In this document: in pieces, positions 53,424 to 62,753 of the stretch | Layout: every line of letters starts with the position of its first letter | Numbering within the stretch: the stretch's first letter is position 1 | Assembly (NCBI GenBank): GCA_905233685.1 | Contig: CAJOEZ010000009.1 | Span: 1 to 64,000, forward strand | Source: an uncultured Bacteroidales bacterium | Lineage (GTDB): Bacteria; Bacteroidota; Bacteroidia; Bacteroidales; F082 | DNA: 64,000 nucleotides | Direction of reading: 5' to 3' | Translations under genes and position numbers: made by a program | Notes under the pieces: model-generated | What the model saw: the letters and a program-made list of their open reading frames with translations, nothing else | Databases searched by the model: none | Told to the model about the DNA's origin: nothing

Positions 53424-54041
53424 TTATTTCGCATTCATTAAATTAGCAATCTCAGCATTCTGTTCCTCAATGTAGTCGAGAACCTCATCACGGCCGAGGC
53501 GGGTTTCGGCTGAGGTGATGAACATTGGCGGCAGTTCCTCCCATTCCTCCAACAGACGCGCCTTGAAGGCCTCCACGTTCTTGTTCAGTTCGGCCTTCGA
53601 GACCTTGTCGGCCTTGGTGAAGACGATGCAGAACGGCACCTGGTTCTCGCCAAGCCATTCCACGAAGCCGAGGTCGTTGTTCTGCGGCTCGATGCGCCCG
53701 TCGACGAGGACGAAAGTCGTCACCAAATTGCGCCGCTGCGTGATGTAGTTGTTGATCATCACGCGCCATTGCTCTCGGGTCTTCTTCGAGTGCTGGGCAT
53801 AACCATAACCCGGCAAATCAACAAGATACCACGCATCGTTGACGATGAAATGATTGATGGCCACCGTCTTGCCCGGCACCGACGAGGTCTTAGCCAAGCC
53901 ACGACGCTGCACTAACATGTTGATGAGCGACGACTTGCCCACATTGGAGCGCCCGATGAAGGCGTATTCCGGCAGGCTTTCGTTCGGCAGCTTGTCGATG
54001 CGCGTGTTGCTCATCAGAAATTCGGCTTTCGTTATGTTCAT
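53424..54041 (-). CDS. engB: GTP-binding protein EngB (YihA/YsxC), ribosome assembly
   Basis: A 205-residue GTPase of the YihA/YsxC family needed for 50S subunit assembly. G1 GRSNVGKSSL (about 30-39), G2 region PGKTVAINHF, G3 DLPGYGYA (about 75), G4 TKAD (about 142) and G5 TSAET (about 175) are all present. Length is normal. The preceding intergenic region contains a CAGTT-type micro-repeat and separates it from the acyltransferase pair. Confidence 0.95.
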   Translation of the reverse strand: MNITKAEFLMSNTRIDKLPNESLPEYAFIGRSNVGKSSLINMLVQRRGLAKTSSVPGKTVAINHFIVNDAWYLVDLPGYGYAQHSKKTREQWRVMINNYITQRRNLVTTFVLVDGRIEPQNNDLGFVEWLGENQVPFCIVFTKADKVSKAELNKNVEAFKARLLEEWEELPPMFITSAETRLGRDEVLDYIEEQNAEIANLMNAK

Positions 54042-54153
54042 TTCAGTTTTCAGTTGGCAGTTTGCAGTTAGTAGTTTGCAGCCATGTCATCCCTGCGCGG
54101 GATTGTGGGGAGCATGGGATCTATGGCTGCGAGGTGAAGCTTCTAATTGGGTT
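54042..54153. repeat. CAGTT micro-repeat and short inverted arms between engB and glsB
   Basis: Units CAGTTTTCAGTTGGCAGTTT and GCAGTTAGTAGTTTGCAG recur imperfectly over about 40 bases (54042-54085), and ATCCCTGCGCGGGAT forms a short palindrome after them. Similar AGTTAGTAGT words occur at 53362-53385. It is probably a small Bacteroidota intergenic repeat. Confidence 0.4.
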
Positions 54154-55116
54154 TTATTGCAGATGCAGGGGGATTTCGTTCTTGTCATAGGTCAAATGGC
54201 GCTGCACTTTTTCCGCAAACATGTCGCCGATGGTGAGCAGCAGGCCGGTCTCCTCCACTTGGCCGAAGCCCGGGTTGAGAGCCGTTCCAAAGGAGCGCAG
54301 GGTGGTGGTCAGACTCATGTAAGCGTTCACCAAAGGCGGCACGGCGGCGCCACGCTCGCGAACTTTTTTCACCAGAATCTTGTAATCATCGGCGTAGTTG
54401 TCGGCAGTGAAAATCTCCTTCAATAGGGCCATATCCGTCAGGATGGGGAGGTTCAGTTCAGGCTTGGGCCAAACCAAGTTTTCCCTGTCTGGGAAGTGCT
54501 TCTGGATAAAATAGAGAATCATGTCGCGGGCCATTCGGTCGAGTTGAGGATACATGGTCACCTTGCCAAAATAATATCTGGCCGTTGGGTACACATCGCG
54601 CAGGGAGCCTAAGCCATCCCACAGATTATCAAGGGAATACAAGCCTTTCGAGAGGCTCTTCGAGGGCTGATATTCGGGCTGCACGAAGGAGCGGCCCAAC
54701 TCGATGGTGTAAGGCAGATACTCCTCAACGAATCTCTTGGAATAGAGGAAAAGCTCGCTGGTGGGCGTGTCGACCTGGCCGTTTTCGTCCACGGGAAGGT
54801 GGTCGCAAAGCAGGAAACGATAACCGCCCACGATGGCTTTGTCGATGGGATTCCAAACGATGAGTTGCTCAAAAAAACTCTCCTCCCGCGTGTCGAACTC
54901 GTCGACGTCGCAGTCGAAGCCCGTGCCGCCACCCGAGTCGCGGAAACTGATTTCGCGCAGGCGCCCGATTTCGCGCATGACAGCGGGCGAATTGTGGGCA
55001 TTGACGATATAAATCTCATTGCCAGCGTTGTTCGTCTTACGGAAGAAACGCTCCTGAGTCAGTTCCGACAGGAGGTCGGCAACGGGAACCGGATCAATTA
55101 TCTTGTTCATTTTCAT
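54154..55116 (-). CDS. glsB: GNAT-fold lipid N-acyltransferase, GlsB-like (glycine lipid synthesis)
   Basis: A 320-residue protein of the hemolysin/OlsB-like GNAT acyltransferase group: LREISFRDSGGG near 54, FDTREESFFEQLIVWNP near 74, ELGRSFVQPEYQ near 140 and FGKVTMYPQLD near 187. In Bacteroides thetaiotaomicron the adjacent pair glsB and glsA makes glycine lipids: GlsB N-acylates glycine and GlsA adds the second, ester-linked acyl chain. The overlap with the partner (ATGA, 55113-55116) fits that pair. The assignment is by gene pair and motifs. Confidence 0.75.
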   Translation of the reverse strand: MKMNKIIDPVPVADLLSELTQERFFRKTNNAGNEIYIVNAHNSPAVMREIGRLREISFRDSGGGTGFDCDVDEFDTREESFFEQLIVWNPIDKAIVGGYRFLLCDHLPVDENGQVDTPTSELFLYSKRFVEEYLPYTIELGRSFVQPEYQPSKSLSKGLYSLDNLWDGLGSLRDVYPTARYYFGKVTMYPQLDRMARDMILYFIQKHFPDRENLVWPKPELNLPILTDMALLKEIFTADNYADDYKILVKKVRERGAAVPPLVNAYMSLTTTLRSFGTALNPGFGQVEETGLLLTIGDMFAEKVQRHLTYDKNEIPLHLQ

Positions 55117-55988
55117 ATCGTATAGGTTTTTGTCGGGTCAAAAAGCTGGTTGAAGTCGTCGCCGAGCTGGTAGGAGAAGGTGCGGAGCTTCTCGGCCCAT
55201 TGCGCATCGGTGAAGCTGCGGTCGAGCGACTGGTAAGGAATCGGCTTTCCGAACGAGATGGTGAGCTTCTTGTTGCGCTGTTTGAAGAACTCGTCGACCA
55301 AGAAAGCCATCTCGATGTTTACCTTGATTTTCAGCTTCTTGCGCCAACGAGCGAGGTTATAGAAGAAGTTGGAGTTGCGCCCTTCGATGTGGACGGGGAC
55401 AATATCCCTTTGATAAGCCTTCGACTTCGTGACGAAGGTCTTTTTCCACTCCAAATCCTGAATTTTGCCGTCGTCGGTCTTGCGCGAGCAGAGGCCGAAG
55501 GGGAAATAGCAAATCGTCGCGTCGCCGGCGAAGGTCTCGTTGAAAAGGCGGATGTTTTCTTCCTTGTTGGCCGTCGCGCTGCCCACCTTGTTGACGGGGA
55601 TGAAAATCGGCTGGAGGTTCTTCACGAACATCAAAAAGTCGTTGACCGGCGTCAAGGTCTCGCCGCGATGGTTGCCCACTGCGCCAATCAAGGCGATACC
55701 GTCAAGGCCGCCCAAAGGATGGTTGGACGCGAACAAAACACGCTCGCTACTCATCAGATTATCAACACCTTTCAGCTCCAACTCAAGGTTAAAGTCGGCA
55801 ATCAGGGCATTGACAAAATCCAGGCCTTGCTTGTCGGCGTACTTGGTCAGAATCTCGTTGATGTCGTCCTCATGCAAAAGCTTCTGAATCTTGCGGAAGA
55901 GCCATTCGGGCATCCATTTCATCAGCTTGGGCACCTTGGCGGTGAGGATTTTCCTGAGGTCAATCAGGTTGGAGGGTTCGGTTTCCAT
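55113..55988 (-). CDS. glsA: PlsC-type lysolipid O-acyltransferase, GlsA-like
   Basis: A 291-residue acyltransferase of the 1-acylglycerol-phosphate acyltransferase superfamily. The degenerate HxxxxD motif is SNHPLGGLD (about 88-96), FIPVN near 133 follows, and the FPFGLCSRK and PVHIEGRNSNFFY stretches define the acceptor side. In Bacteroides GlsA O-acylates the hydroxy-acyl glycine made by GlsB. It precedes glsB by a four-base overlap. Alternative: a phospholipid acyltransferase; the gene pair favours glycine lipids. Confidence 0.78.
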   Translation of the reverse strand: METEPSNLIDLRKILTAKVPKLMKWMPEWLFRKIQKLLHEDDINEILTKYADKQGLDFVNALIADFNLELELKGVDNLMSSERVLFASNHPLGGLDGIALIGAVGNHRGETLTPVNDFLMFVKNLQPIFIPVNKVGSATANKEENIRLFNETFAGDATICYFPFGLCSRKTDDGKIQDLEWKKTFVTKSKAYQRDIVPVHIEGRNSNFFYNLARWRKKLKIKVNIEMAFLVDEFFKQRNKKLTISFGKPIPYQSLDRSFTDAQWAEKLRTFSYQLGDDFNQLFDPTKTYTI

Positions 55989-56154
55989 AGCGTTCTTTGC
56001 TCAACAATTAGCTGCAAAAATAGGAAAAAGTAAAATGCCAAAGTCCTTTTTGTCGAAAAAGCCTTGCAAACACTTGTATTATACTGTTTATCAATATATT
56101 AAAAAGTTATCAACAAACCATGTTTATAACTTTTTTCAAAAAATCAGAAAAAAG

Positions 56155-56179
56155 TGGGGGAAAGTGGTGGCTAGTGGGA
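56155..56179 (+). promoter_or_regulatory. MraZ box: three TGG-direct repeats at exact 10-base spacing
   Basis: TGGGG (56155), TGGTG (56165) and TGGGA (56175) start exactly ten bases apart, just upstream of the -7 element. E. coli MraZ binds TGGGN repeats spaced by ten bases upstream of mraZ, so this is the expected autoregulatory site. The centre unit deviates by one base. Confidence 0.75.
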
Positions 56180-56189
56180 AAAAATGCAC

Positions 56190-56197
56190 TAATTTAG
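56190..56197 (+). promoter_or_regulatory. Variant -7 element TAATTTAG of mraZ
   Basis: TAATTTAGC lies 23 bases before the mraZ ATG and ten bases after the last MraZ repeat. It has the same TTAG variant as pgpH, the NlpC/P60 gene and pepD. The AT-rich sequence upstream has no other match. Confidence 0.45.
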
Positions 56198-56219
56198 CAC
56201 CCCGAAACACGAAAGAAAA

Positions 56220-56666
56220 ATGAGTTATCCAGTAGGACATTTCAATTGCAAGTTGGACGCCAAGGGAAGGCTAATGATTCCAAGCGATTTCAAGGAGCAG
56301 ATGGGCGCGCAGGCCGAGGAAGGATTCGTGCTGCGGCCCGCCTCTAACAAGAAATGCTTGGAGCTTTTCACGCGGAAAGACTGGGACGAGGTGCAGGAGA
56401 AGTTCCGCACTTCGCTCAACCCGTTCAACCCGCAGCACGAGGCCGTCATCCGCAAGTACAACGCGGGCGCACGCTTCGCCAAACTCGATGCCAACGGACG
56501 ACTCCAGATTCCTAAGGAGATGATTGACAAGGGTTTTGTCACGAAAGACATCATCATCACCTCGGTGACGACGAAGATGGAGATTTGGGACAAGAACCTC
56601 TACGAAGCCGCTGTCGAAAGCTTGGACGACGACGTGTTCATGCAGATTTTGAGCGACATTAAATAA
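56220..56666 (+). CDS. mraZ: MraZ, transcriptional regulator of the dcw cluster
   Basis: A 148-residue protein with two AbrB-like DNA-binding motifs, KLDAKGRLMIP (about 11-21) and KLDANGRLQIP (about 88-98), the duplicated structure of MraZ. In E. coli it represses its own promoter and modulates the division and cell wall genes that follow. The repeats at 56155-56179 are its likely binding site. Confidence 0.95.
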   Translation: MSYPVGHFNCKLDAKGRLMIPSDFKEQMGAQAEEGFVLRPASNKKCLELFTRKDWDEVQEKFRTSLNPFNPQHEAVIRKYNAGARFAKLDANGRLQIPKEMIDKGFVTKDIIITSVTTKMEIWDKNLYEAAVESLDDDVFMQILSDIK

Positions 56667-56685
56667 CAAACGAGGAGGCGCGACG

Positions 56686-57579
56686 ATGTATCACAATCCG
56701 GTCATGTTGGACGAATGCCTGAAGGGGTTGAATATCAACCCTGAGGGAACCTATGCCGATGTCACTTTCGGCGGCGGCGGCCATTCGCGCGCCATCTTGG
56801 ACCGGCTCACGACAGGACATCTCTACGCCTTCGACCAGGATGAAGACGCGGCAAAAAACGCCTTCGACGACCCGCGCTTCACCTTCATCCCGCAGAATTT
56901 CAAGTATTTCAAGAACTTCATCCAACTCTATCACGGCGGTCAGCTCGATGGCGTGATTGCCGACTTGGGCGTTTCGTCGCACCAGTTCGACACACCCGAA
57001 AAAGGCTTCTCGACCCGCTTCGATGGACAGTTGGACATGCGCATGAGCCAAAGTGCACCCAACGACGCCGCCACCGTCGTGAACACCTACGACTTGGACG
57101 AACTGACACGCATCTTGAGCCTCTACGGCGAGGTGCAACAGGCACGTCTTTTCGCCTCCGACATCGTCATGGCGCGCGACGCCGAGCCTATTGAGACCAC
57201 GGCACAGCTGAAAGCAGCCGTGCAACGTCGCCTGCCACGCGGCAAAGAAAACAAGGTGCTGGCACAGATTTTCCAAGCCCTGCGCATCGAAGTGAACCAA
57301 GAGATGGACGCGCTGACGGCCTTCCTCTCGCAGTGTCCCGATGTACTCAAGAGTGGCGGTAGGGTCGTGGTGATGTCGTACCACTCGTTGGAAGACCGCC
57401 TCGTGAAGAACTTCTTCAAGACCGGAAACGCCGAGGGCAAGGAGGAAAAAGACTTCTTCGGCAACCTGCTCACACCTTATAAAATAATCACACGCAAGCC
57501 GATAATGCCCTCCGACGAGGAAGTGGAGCGCAACAGTCGTGCCCGCAGCGCCAAACTCAGAATCGCGGAAAGGAGATAA
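56686..57579 (+). CDS. rsmH: 16S rRNA (cytosine(1402)-N(4))-methyltransferase
   Basis: RsmH (297 residues) N4-methylates C1402 of 16S rRNA. It begins YHNPVMLDECLKGL, with the SAM site DVTFGGGGHSRAIL (about 25), DLGVSSHQFD near 92, and the C-terminal VVMSYHSLEDRLVKNFF near 226 and RARSAKLRIAERR. It is the normal second gene of the dcw cluster and starts 19 bases after mraZ. Length is typical. Confidence 0.96.
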   Translation: MYHNPVMLDECLKGLNINPEGTYADVTFGGGGHSRAILDRLTTGHLYAFDQDEDAAKNAFDDPRFTFIPQNFKYFKNFIQLYHGGQLDGVIADLGVSSHQFDTPEKGFSTRFDGQLDMRMSQSAPNDAATVVNTYDLDELTRILSLYGEVQQARLFASDIVMARDAEPIETTAQLKAAVQRRLPRGKENKVLAQIFQALRIEVNQEMDALTAFLSQCPDVLKSGGRVVVMSYHSLEDRLVKNFFKTGNAEGKEEKDFFGNLLTPYKIITRKPIMPSDEEVERNSRARSAKLRIAERR

Positions 57580-57582
57580 GCC

Positions 57583-57942
57583 ATGGCAGGGAAAGACAAG
57601 AAAAAGAAAAGCAACGTGAACATTATGAGCGTTTTGGGCGGCAGTTTTCTCGTCAAGGAGAAATTCGCTAAGCAGTTTCCGTTCATGGTTTACGTGACCG
57701 TCCTGCTGATGTTGCTGATTTACAACACCTACGTCGCCGAGGAGCGCAACCGCGAGATTGCCACCGCCACGCGCGAGCTGAATGATCTGCATGTGGAATA
57801 CATCCAGCTGAAGTCGGCCATCATGGAAGCCTCGAAGCAGTCGGTGCTGGCCCGCAAGTTGAAGGACACAGGCATCAAGGAGCCCGTGGAACCGCTGAAA
57901 CGCATCAATATTGAAGAACCAACGAAGGAGGACAAGCCATGA
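57583..57942 (+). CDS. ftsL: FtsL-like divisome protein
   Basis: A 119-residue bitopic protein: basic cytoplasmic N-terminus (KDKKKKS), one transmembrane helix (about 36-48), then a coiled-coil periplasmic region (EERNREIATATRELNDLHVEYIQLKSAIMEA). This matches FtsL, which with FtsB and FtsQ recruits FtsW-FtsI. Sequence identity in this family is low, so position between rsmH and ftsI is the main support. It overlaps ftsI by four bases. Confidence 0.85.
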   Translation: MAGKDKKKKSNVNIMSVLGGSFLVKEKFAKQFPFMVYVTVLLMLLIYNTYVAEERNREIATATRELNDLHVEYIQLKSAIMEASKQSVLARKLKDTGIKEPVEPLKRINIEEPTKEDKP

Positions 57943-59990
57943 ATATTGAACCCAAGACCGATACGCTTTGGAAGACCCATCTGGTGTACGTCCTCGTCTT
58001 GCTTTTCGCGGTCGTCATCATCGCGAAGATCGTGCTGATGATCACCAAGGACAGCAAAGAATACCAGGCCCTGGCCGAACAGCGCGAATACCGCATCCGT
58101 GAGTTGGAAGCCTCGCGGGGTAACATCTTCTCCGCCGACGGCAACTTGATGGCCACCTCCGTGCCCGTTTTCGACGTTTATTTCGACACCAAAACCGTTG
58201 AAGACGAGGTGTTTTATTCCCAAATCGACACTTTGAGCCAACAATTGGCCTCCATGCTGCCGCGACGCAAGGCCGCCGAATGGAAGCAATACCTCAGCAA
58301 TGCCAAAACCGAGGGCAAACGCTACCTGCCCATCGCCAAGAACCAGTCCTTGAACAACTATCGCAAAATGCAGCAGTTCGCCATCTTCAAGATGGGTCCC
58401 AACCGTGGCGGCATCATCGGGGAGAAGAAAATGCGCCGTGCGAGGCCCTACAACGAGCTGGCGGGCCGCATGATCGGCTACGTGAACGAAAACGAGAACC
58501 TCTACGTGGGCATCGAGGGTGCTTACAACGACCAACTCAAAGGCCAGAACGGGCATCAGCTGGTGAGGCGCATCCACCACGGCGACTGGGTGCCCGTCGA
58601 CTCCGACGAGGACGTGGACGCCCGCAACGGCAACGACGTGGTCACCACGTTTGACATCAACCTTCAGGACATCGTGGAGAGCGCGCTCAACAACACGCTC
58701 ACCGAGAACAAGGCCGAGCAAGGCTGCGCCATCTTGATGGACGTGGAGACCGGCTACATCCGTGCCATGGCCAACCTGAAGCTCAACCACGAGACGGGCG
58801 ATTACGAGGAGTCGTACAATTTCGCCATGGCCGAACGCTATGAACCCGGCTCGGTGTTCAAAATCGCCTCAATGGTCGTGCTGCTCAACAACAACCCCAA
58901 CATGAAGCTCACCGACAAGGTGAACATCGGCAACGGCGCCATCAAGTTCTCGAACCGCACGATGAAAGACGACCACAGTTTCACCAAAGACGGCATCTGC
59001 ACCGTGCAGGAAGTCATCGAGCAGTCGTCAAACAAAGGCACTGCCGTGTTGGTCACCAAAGCCTTCGCCACGCACCCTGAAAAGTACGTCGACGGGCTGT
59101 ACGCCTTGGGCCTGAACAAGAGAATCGGCACCGGCATCGCGGGCGAGGCCCAACCCCTCATCAAGCACCCCAACGACAAGACCAAGGACGGCAGAAAAAT
59201 CTGGTCGAACGTATCACTGCCTTGGATGTCAATTGGTTATGAAGTCAACGTGACGCCCTTGCAGCTCATCACGCTCTATAACGCCATCGCCAACGGCGGC
59301 AAGATGATGAAGCCCCAGTTTGTCACCGAGGTGCGCCACGGCAACCAGACCATCGAGAAATACGACCCTGTCGTGTTGAACGAGCAAATCGCGTCGCCCG
59401 AGGCCATCGCCATGCTGCAAACCATGCTGGAGGGCGTGGTGGAACGCGGCACCGCCAAGCGGCAGTTGGCCGACTGCAACTTCAAGACCGCCGGAAAGAC
59501 CGGCACCGCGCAATACTGCGACCCGCGCATGGGCTACAAATACCGTGAACCCGGCGTGGGCCACAAGCTCTACAACACCACCTTCGTGGGCTACTTCCCC
59601 GCCGACAAGCCCAAATACAGCTGCATCGTCGTGGTCAACCGCGCGAGAGGCCGTTTCTGGGCAGCAGGTAGCGTGTCGGCACCCGGCTTCCGCGAAATCG
59701 CGGAGAAGGTCTACGCCATGCGCCTCGGCATTCAGGAAGACGAACCCCTGACGGACAGCATCAGCGCACCGGAACTCCTCCCGACCATCGACGCCGACCA
59801 TTTCAATTTCCAAACCACGAGCGTGCCTAATGTGGTCGGGTTGGACATCACCGATGCCGTCTATGTGCTCGAAGGTCTCGGCATCAAAACCTGCTTCAAC
59901 GGACAGGGCCGAGTGGTCGAGCAATCGTTGCCCGTCGGCGACACCATCAGAACCAACAGTGTGATGAACCTCAAACTTGAAAGGCTATGA
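57939..59990 (+). CDS. ftsI: Division peptidoglycan transpeptidase FtsI (PBP3) with one PASTA domain
   Basis: A 683-residue class B penicillin-binding protein. One transmembrane helix (about 11-31), a pedestal domain, then the transpeptidase with Ser-x-x-Lys GSVFK (about 304-308), SSN (about 362) and KTGTAQ (about 520). A C-terminal PASTA repeat ([13 protein letters not shown].., about 628-683) is present. It cross-links septal peptidoglycan with FtsW. It starts in the ftsL stop and overlaps murE by four bases. Confidence 0.95.
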   Translation: MNIEPKTDTLWKTHLVYVLVLLFAVVIIAKIVLMITKDSKEYQALAEQREYRIRELEASRGNIFSADGNLMATSVPVFDVYFDTKTVEDEVFYSQIDTLSQQLASMLPRRKAAEWKQYLSNAKTEGKRYLPIAKNQSLNNYRKMQQFAIFKMGPNRGGIIGEKKMRRARPYNELAGRMIGYVNENENLYVGIEGAYNDQLKGQNGHQLVRRIHHGDWVPVDSDEDVDARNGNDVVTTFDINLQDIVESALNNTLTENKAEQGCAILMDVETGYIRAMANLKLNHETGDYEESYNFAMAERYEPGSVFKIASMVVLLNNNPNMKLTDKVNIGNGAIKFSNRTMKDDHSFTKDGICTVQEVIEQSSNKGTAVLVTKAFATHPEKYVDGLYALGLNKRIGTGIAGEAQPLIKHPNDKTKDGRKIWSNVSLPWMSIGYEVNVTPLQLITLYNAIANGGKMMKPQFVTEVRHGNQTIEKYDPVVLNEQIASPEAIAMLQTMLEGVVERGTAKRQLADCNFKTAGKTGTAQYCDPRMGYKYREPGVGHKLYNTTFVGYFPADKPKYSCIVVVNRARGRFWAAGSVSAPGFREIAEKVYAMRLGIQEDEPLTDSISAPELLPTIDADHFNFQTTSVPNVVGLDITDAVYVLEGLGIKTCFNGQGRVVEQSLPVGDTIRTNSVMNLKLERL

Positions 59991-61444
59991 AAATCAAGGA
60001 GATATTAGCGAATTGCAACCTCATGGAGATTGAAGGCGACAAGGACATCGACATCCTTGACATGACTTTTGACTCACGCAAAGTGAAAGATGGCAGCTTG
60101 TTTTTCGCCGTGAGAGGCACCCAGGTGGACGGTCACGACTACATTGACAAGGCTGTTGCGCAGGGTGCAAAAGCCATCGTCTGCGAGAAAATGCCCAAGA
60201 CCAAGACCGACGGCGTGACCTATATCCAGGTGGTCAACTCGGCCTACGTTCTCGGCGTGGCAGCCTCCAACTTCTTCGGCAACCCGTCGCGGGAGCTGAG
60301 GCTCGTCGGCGTGACCGGCACCAACGGCAAGACCACCATTGCCACCTTATTATATAGGCTCTTCACCGACGCGGGCTACAGCTGCGGCCTGCTCTCCACG
60401 ATTGAGAACATCATCAGCCGCGAGGTGATTCCATCAACCCACACCACACCCGACCCGCTTGAGCTGAACGCACTCTTGCAGAAGATGGTGGAATGCGGCT
60501 GCGAATACGCTTTCATGGAAGTCAGCTCGCACAGCGTCGACCAAGACCGCATTGCGGGACTGCACTTCGCGGGCGGCATTTTCACCAACCTTACCCACGA
60601 CCACTTGGACTACCACAAGACGATGGCCAACTACCGCAACGCCAAGAAGAAATTCTTCGACAACCTGCCCGACACGGCCTTCGCCCTCACCAATTTGGAC
60701 GACAAGAACGGTGCGGTGATGCTGCAAAACACGCGGGCTAAAAAACTCAGCTACGCGCTGAAGCACGACGCCGACTTCAAAGGTGTCGTCATGGAGAGCC
60801 ATTTCGACGGTATGTTACTGAAAGTGAATGGCGTGGAGGTCTTTACACAGTTGGTCGGAGGCTTCAATGCAAGCAATTTGTTAGCCATCTATGGCGCAGC
60901 TATTGCCTTAGGCTTCAACAAGGATGAATTGTTGGTAGAAATTAGCAAGTTGCATGGCGCCAACGGTCGCTTCGACATGGTGCATTCTGAGAGCGGCATT
61001 GTCGGCATCGTCGACTACGCGCACACACCAGACGCCTTGGAGAACGTGCTGACCACCATCAACGACGTGCGCCGCCACAAGGAAACGCTCATCACCGTGG
61101 TGGGTTGCGGCGGTAATCGCGACACCACCAAGCGCCCTGAGATGGCTGCCGTCGCCGTCAAGCTCAGCGACCGCGTCATCCTCACCAGCGACAACCCGCG
61201 CAATGAAGATCCCGACGAGATTATCCGCCAGATGAAGGCCGGTATAGCCGCCGAGGACAGCCATAAAGTCCTTTCCATCACCAACCGCCACGAGGCCATC
61301 CGCACCGCTGTGGCCTTGGCCAAGAAGGGCGACATCATCCTCGTGGCTGGAAAGGGACATGAGAACTATCAGGAAATCAACGGAATAAAGAACCATTTCG
61401 ACGACAAGGAAGAATTGTCGGAAGCATTTAAGGAGGCCCACTGA
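59987..61444 (+). CDS. murE: UDP-MurNAc-L-Ala-D-Glu:meso-DAP ligase
   Basis: MurE (485 residues) adds the third amino acid of the peptidoglycan stem peptide, using ATP, in the cytosol. Domain order: UDP-binding ([16 protein letters not shown], about 24-44), ATP-binding with P-loop TGTNGKTT (about 110-117) and the HTTPDP loop, then the C-terminal domain. The DNPRNEDP motif (about 402-409) is the signature for meso-diaminopimelate rather than lysine. It overlaps mraY by one base. Confidence 0.96.
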   Translation: MKIKEILANCNLMEIEGDKDIDILDMTFDSRKVKDGSLFFAVRGTQVDGHDYIDKAVAQGAKAIVCEKMPKTKTDGVTYIQVVNSAYVLGVAASNFFGNPSRELRLVGVTGTNGKTTIATLLYRLFTDAGYSCGLLSTIENIISREVIPSTHTTPDPLELNALLQKMVECGCEYAFMEVSSHSVDQDRIAGLHFAGGIFTNLTHDHLDYHKTMANYRNAKKKFFDNLPDTAFALTNLDDKNGAVMLQNTRAKKLSYALKHDADFKGVVMESHFDGMLLKVNGVEVFTQLVGGFNASNLLAIYGAAIALGFNKDELLVEISKLHGANGRFDMVHSESGIVGIVDYAHTPDALENVLTTINDVRRHKETLITVVGCGGNRDTTKRPEMAAVAVKLSDRVILTSDNPRNEDPDEIIRQMKAGIAAEDSHKVLSITNRHEAIRTAVALAKKGDIILVAGKGHENYQEINGIKNHFDDKEELSEAFKEAH

Positions 61445-62721
61445 TGTTATACTATCTGTTCAATTATCTGCAAAAGTGCAATTTTCCCGGCGCGGGCGTA
61501 TTCAACTACGTCACCTTCCGCGCGGCGATGGCCGTCATTTTGGCGCTCATCGTCTCGGTGTGGTTCGGTTACTGGTTCATCAAGATGCTGAAGCGCAAGA
61601 AAGTCGTTGAGAGCCAACGTGATGCGTCCATCGACCCGTACAATACCAAGAAAGTTGGAGTGCCCACCATGGGCGGCGTCATCATCATCGCCTCCATTCT
61701 GATCCCCGTGCTGTTGGTCGGCAAGTTGCATAGTGTCTACACCCTTCTGATGATTGCCACCACGCTGATTCTCGGCATTTTAGGCTTCGCCGACGACTAC
61801 ATCAAGACCTTCAAAAAGAAAAAGGACGGCCTGAAGCCTAAAGTGAAGTTGGGCGGACAAATTCTGCTCGGCCTCATCGTCGGCTTAACACTGCGTTTCA
61901 GTCCCGCCGTGCAAATCAACGAGACGGTGCAAGTGAAGATTGAGGACAACAAGGAAATCGTGGTGAAAAGCCCCGATGTAAAATCAACGCGCACCACCAT
62001 CCCTTTCTTGAAAAACCACAACCTCAATTACGCCGACTTGTTCCGTTGGGCCGGTCCGAAGTGGATGTACAATCTCGCATGGATTTTCTTAGTGCTGCTC
62101 ACCGTGTTTGTGGTGGCCGCCGTCAGCAATGGCTCCAACCTCAACGACGGTATGGACGGCATGGCCTCGGGCAACTCGGCCATCATAGGCATCACTTTGG
62201 TCATCTTGGCCTATATCTCCAGTAATGCCGTGACAGCCGGCCATTTCGACTTGATGTTCATTCCAGGAAGTGAAGAACTTGTGGTCTTTTTGGCCGCCTT
62301 TGTCGGCGCGCTCATCGGCTTTTTGTGGTTCAACTCCTACCCTGCCCAAATCTTCATGGGCGACACGGGCAGCCTGACCATCGGCGGCATCATCGCGGTG
62401 TCGGCCATCATCATGCACAAGGAGTTGCTGCTGCCCTTGCTTTGTGGCGTGTTCCTGTTCGAAATCCTCTCCGATTTGGACGTGAAGCATTTCATCAAGA
62501 CCGGCAAGAAACACAGAATCTGGAAGAAAGGCCCCTTGCACGACCACTTCAGGACAAGCTACAGTGACTTCAAAAAGGCCTGGCCTAACTCGACCGTCAC
62601 TTTCAAGGGTCACGGCGAGGGCTACAATACCGTCCACCATGAGGTGAAAATCACCCTCCGCTTTTGGATTGTGACCATTCTTTTGGCGGCATTTACGCTG
62701 ATAACATTCAAAATACGATAA
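61444..62721 (+). CDS. mraY: Phospho-N-acetylmuramoyl-pentapeptide transferase MraY
   Basis: MraY (425 residues) transfers phospho-MurNAc-pentapeptide to undecaprenyl phosphate, forming lipid I. It has ten or so transmembrane helices, PTMGGVIII near 76, the FADDYIKTFKKKKDGL loop near 117, SNGSNLNDGMDGMASG near 228 with the catalytic Asp cluster, and FMGDTGSLTIGG near 303. It carries an extracytoplasmic insert (about 150-190) before the helix NYADLFRW, typical for Bacteroidota. The following gene begins 32 bases later. Confidence 0.95.
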   Translation: MLYYLFNYLQKCNFPGAGVFNYVTFRAAMAVILALIVSVWFGYWFIKMLKRKKVVESQRDASIDPYNTKKVGVPTMGGVIIIASILIPVLLVGKLHSVYTLLMIATTLILGILGFADDYIKTFKKKKDGLKPKVKLGGQILLGLIVGLTLRFSPAVQINETVQVKIEDNKEIVVKSPDVKSTRTTIPFLKNHNLNYADLFRWAGPKWMYNLAWIFLVLLTVFVVAAVSNGSNLNDGMDGMASGNSAIIGITLVILAYISSNAVTAGHFDLMFIPGSEELVVFLAAFVGALIGFLWFNSYPAQIFMGDTGSLTIGGIIAVSAIIMHKELLLPLLCGVFLFEILSDLDVKHFIKTGKKHRIWKKGPLHDHFRTSYSDFKKAWPNSTVTFKGHGEGYNTVHHEVKITLRFWIVTILLAAFTLITFKIR

Positions 62722-62753
62722 AACCAAAACGTAAACAAATAAAACTGAATTAT

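Noticed and set aside
56088-56115. TTATCAATA and TTATCAACA near mraZ, resembling DnaA boxes
   Set aside because: Only two imperfect sites in an AT-rich leader; no dnaA, cluster of boxes or AT-rich unwinding element points to an origin.
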